This document shows, in pieces, positions 6,657-7,460 of a stretch of 7,460 nucleotides of DNA. The DNA lies in NCBI GenBank assembly GCA_021443405.1, contig JABUUA010000034.1, positions 1 to 7,460 of the forward strand, written 5' to 3'. The position numbers were made by a program, and so were the translations under genes. Position 1 is the first letter of the stretch. Every line of letters starts with the position of its first letter. The DNA is from Bacteroidaceae bacterium (GTDB taxonomy: Bacteria > Bacteroidota > Bacteroidia > Bacteroidales > Bacteroidaceae). The notes beneath the pieces are model-generated. The model made no database searches. It saw only the letters and a list, made by a program, of their open reading frames with translations, and was not told the origin of the DNA.

Positions 6657-7004
6657 TTACTTCTTGTCGCGCAACACCGTGTCGCCGTTCTCGCCCGTCC
6701 GGATGCTCCAGCAGTCGATGACATCGGAAACGAAAATGCGCCCGTCTCCTACTTCGCCCGTATGCGCCACCTTCAGAATCACGTTCACCGTGGGTTGCAC
6801 AAACTGTTCGCGGCAAACGATGGTCAGTTGCATGCGCTCAATCACATCGGTGCTGTACTGTACCCCACGGTACACGCGCTCCTGCCTGCTCTGTCCGATG
6901 CCGTGCACCGGGTGGTATTCAAACCAATCAATGTCGCTCGCCAGCAGCGCATCTTTCAGTTCCTCAAACTTCGTCTTGCGGATGATCGCCTCTATCCTTT
7001 TCAT
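6657..7004 (-). CDS. glnK: P-II nitrogen regulatory protein (GlnK type)
   Basis: A 115-residue P-II signalling protein; the family forms trimers that sense ATP/ADP and 2-oxoglutarate and dock on Amt to block it. Seen: MKRIEAIIRKTKFEELKDAL at 1-20; the T-loop GIGQSRQERVYRGVQY at 35-50; the B-loop TGEVGDGRIFV at 82-92; the C-loop IRTGENGDTV at 101-110. Tyr45 and Tyr50 match Tyr46 and Tyr51 of E. coli GlnB, the latter the uridylylation site. Odd points: the T-loop is one residue shorter, the 2-oxoglutarate-binding Gln39 has no unambiguous equivalent, and Arg101 of the ATP-binding C-loop is replaced by Ser100. The start at 7002-7004 gives the canonical family N-terminus; an in-frame ATG 31 codons upstream (7095-7097) lies above the -7 promoter element and is rejected. 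First gene of the operon, paired with amt. Confidence 0.95.
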   Translation of the reverse strand: MKRIEAIIRKTKFEELKDALLASDIDWFEYHPVHGIGQSRQERVYRGVQYSTDVIERMQLTIVCREQFVQPTVNVILKVAHTGEVGDGRIFVSDVIDCWSIRTGENGDTVLRDKK

Positions 7005-7070
7005 TACACTTTGGTTTAGTTCTGCGTGTGTTTTCTTACTTTTTGCTATCTCTTTCCGAGAATCACGTTG

Positions 7071-7102
7071 CAAAATTACAATCTTATCTTGGTTCATGCA
7101 AA
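7071..7102 (-). promoter_or_regulatory. Bacteroidetes-type promoter of the glnK-amt operon
   Basis: Reading the minus strand, TTTG (7099-7102) is followed by 20 nt and then TAATTTTG (7071-7078), a perfect match to the Bacteroidetes primary-sigma consensus (-33 TTTG, about 19-21 nt, -7 TAnnTTTG). Transcription would start near 7064-7066, giving a leader of about 60 nt before the glnK ATG. The leader has no obvious Shine-Dalgarno close to the start, as is common in this phylum. I see no other comparable site in front of glnK or between the operon genes. Confidence 0.75.
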
Positions 7103-7149
7103 CATTTTGCTATATATTTTATCAATTTTATATAAAAATGTTTCTTTTT

Positions 7150-7183
7150 ACACCGTAATGCTTACAAAATAATACCACGGTGT
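7150..7183. repeat. 7-bp inverted repeat upstream of the glnK promoter
   Basis: ACACCGT (7150-7156) and ACGGTGT (7177-7183) are perfect inverted arms separated by 20 nt. The element lies roughly 100 bp upstream of the predicted transcription start and is not in the predicted transcript, so if functional it would be a protein-binding site rather than an RNA hairpin. Chance occurrence is possible. Confidence 0.35.
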
Positions 7184-7196
7184 GTCGAAATGGTAT
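7172..7196. repeat. 6-bp inverted repeat overlapping the previous one
   Basis: ATACCA (7172-7177) and TGGTAT (7191-7196) are perfect inverted arms separated by 13 nt. It shares base 7177 with the right arm of the other repeat. A possible operator; a 6-bp match in AT-rich DNA is weak evidence on its own. Confidence 0.25.
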
Positions 7197-7247
7197 CTTT
7201 ATGTATTCATCCGCGTGCAGGCAGGCGGCAAAAGAAATAGCTGGGGT

Positions 7248-7258
7248 CTTGTGACAAG
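7248..7258. promoter_or_regulatory. 11-bp palindrome CTTGTGACAAG, possible operator
   Basis: Perfect 5-bp arms around a single central base. The loop is too small for an RNA hairpin, so a dimeric regulator site is the only likely function. It lies between the two divergent promoter candidates. No regulator can be assigned from sequence alone. Confidence 0.25.
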
Positions 7259-7434
7259 GGACGATTAGATTTCAAGTTTCACTGAACTGTTATGTGTCAT
7301 ATGTCCCACAGCTCATTCAGTATACCGCTTCTATATATGGAAAGATATAAATATAATTATTGCTGTCCGGTAAAACTTTTTTGATGGCATAAATTTAGGG
7401 TTGACACTTCTGACGAGGTATCAGCCCTTTTGAT

Positions 7435-7442
7435 TATCTTTG
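7435..7442 (+). promoter_or_regulatory. Candidate rightward Bacteroidetes -7 element at the window edge
   Basis: TATCTTTG matches the TAnnTTTG consensus exactly on the plus strand. The expected -33 TTTG at about 7411-7414 is not well matched (TGAC; a loose TTCTG starts at 7408). If real, it would start a transcript near 7448 for a gene to the right of the window, divergent from the nitrogen operon. Confidence 0.45.
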
Positions 7443-7460
7443 TTTGTGCAAATAAACATT

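Larger units (their letters stand above)
7005..7460. other. AT-rich intergenic regulatory region upstream of glnK, no supported gene
   Basis: These 456 nt carry no convincing reading frame, tRNA or rRNA on either strand. Base composition shifts from GC-rich coding DNA to AT-rich beyond about 7010. The region holds the leftward operon promoter and its leader, two overlapping inverted repeats (7150-7183 and 7172-7196), a short palindrome (7248-7258), an AT-rich tract around 7331-7360 and a candidate rightward promoter element at 7435-7442. It therefore looks like a divergent control region, with a rightward transcript starting at or beyond the window edge. Confidence 0.65.

Noticed and set aside
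7005..7097. 31-residue N-terminal extension of the P-II protein
   Set aside because: The canonical P-II N-terminus starts at 7004, and the extension overlaps the -7 promoter element, with its ATG upstream of it.
7080..7140. Sigma-54 type -24/-12 promoter upstream of glnK
   Set aside because: No GG-N10-GC pair in suitable context was found; the nearest TTTGCA has AG instead of GG at the right distance.
7371..7383. AAAACTTTTTT as a terminator
   Set aside because: No GC-rich stem precedes the T-run; the AAAA/TTTT symmetry alone cannot form a stable hairpin.
7292..7384. 30-codon plus-strand open frame in the intergenic region
   Set aside because: Very short, no ribosome site, no promoter just upstream and no recognisable composition; probably chance.
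7401..7406. TTGACA resembling an E. coli -35 box
   Set aside because: No TATAAT-like box follows at about 17 nt, and promoters in this phylum use TTTG/TAnnTTTG instead.

Overview
The window reads as a single leftward (minus-strand) operon of seven genes from a member of the phylum Bacteroidota, most likely the order Bacteroidales and possibly Prevotella-like. The evidence is: a perfect Bacteroidetes-type promoter (TTTG, 20 nt, TAATTTTG) ahead of the first gene; start sites mostly without Shine-Dalgarno sequences; an LL-diaminopimelate aminotransferase (DapL) route to lysine and peptidoglycan; and protein sequences that resemble Bacteroidales versions of each family. Genus is inference. The coding DNA is GC-rich and the upstream region is AT-rich.

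Layout in transcription order, right to left. Positions 7005-7460 hold the regulatory region, with the operon promoter at 7071-7102, inverted repeats further upstream and a candidate rightward promoter at the right edge. Then come a P-II signalling protein (glnK-type, 6657-7004), an Amt ammonium channel (5364-6620), a small outer-membrane beta-barrel of the TorF/Gcw_chp type (4633-5343), glutamine-dependent asparagine synthetase AsnB (2906-4594), diaminopimelate epimerase DapF (1993-2922), LL-diaminopimelate aminotransferase DapL (771-1967), and the N-terminal 261 residues of a PurF-type glutamine amidotransferase (1-783) that runs off the left edge. All gaps are 38 nt or less, and two junctions overlap (asnB/dapF by 17 nt, dapL/purF-like by 13 nt). 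I see no terminator hairpin between genes.

The genes make sense together as a nitrogen capture-and-spend unit. The barrel and the Amt channel would bring ammonium across the outer and inner membranes, and P-II would gate Amt according to energy and 2-oxoglutarate status. The downstream enzymes move nitrogen from glutamine or glutamate into asparagine, meso-diaminopimelate (lysine and cell wall) and probably purines. The single promoter suggests co-regulation, probably by nitrogen supply; that is inference.

No wholly new system is evident. The points most worth a second look are the altered T-loop and nucleotide-binding residues of the P-II protein, the outer-membrane barrel inside an ammonium operon, and the tight coupling of diaminopimelate synthesis to nitrogen assimilation.
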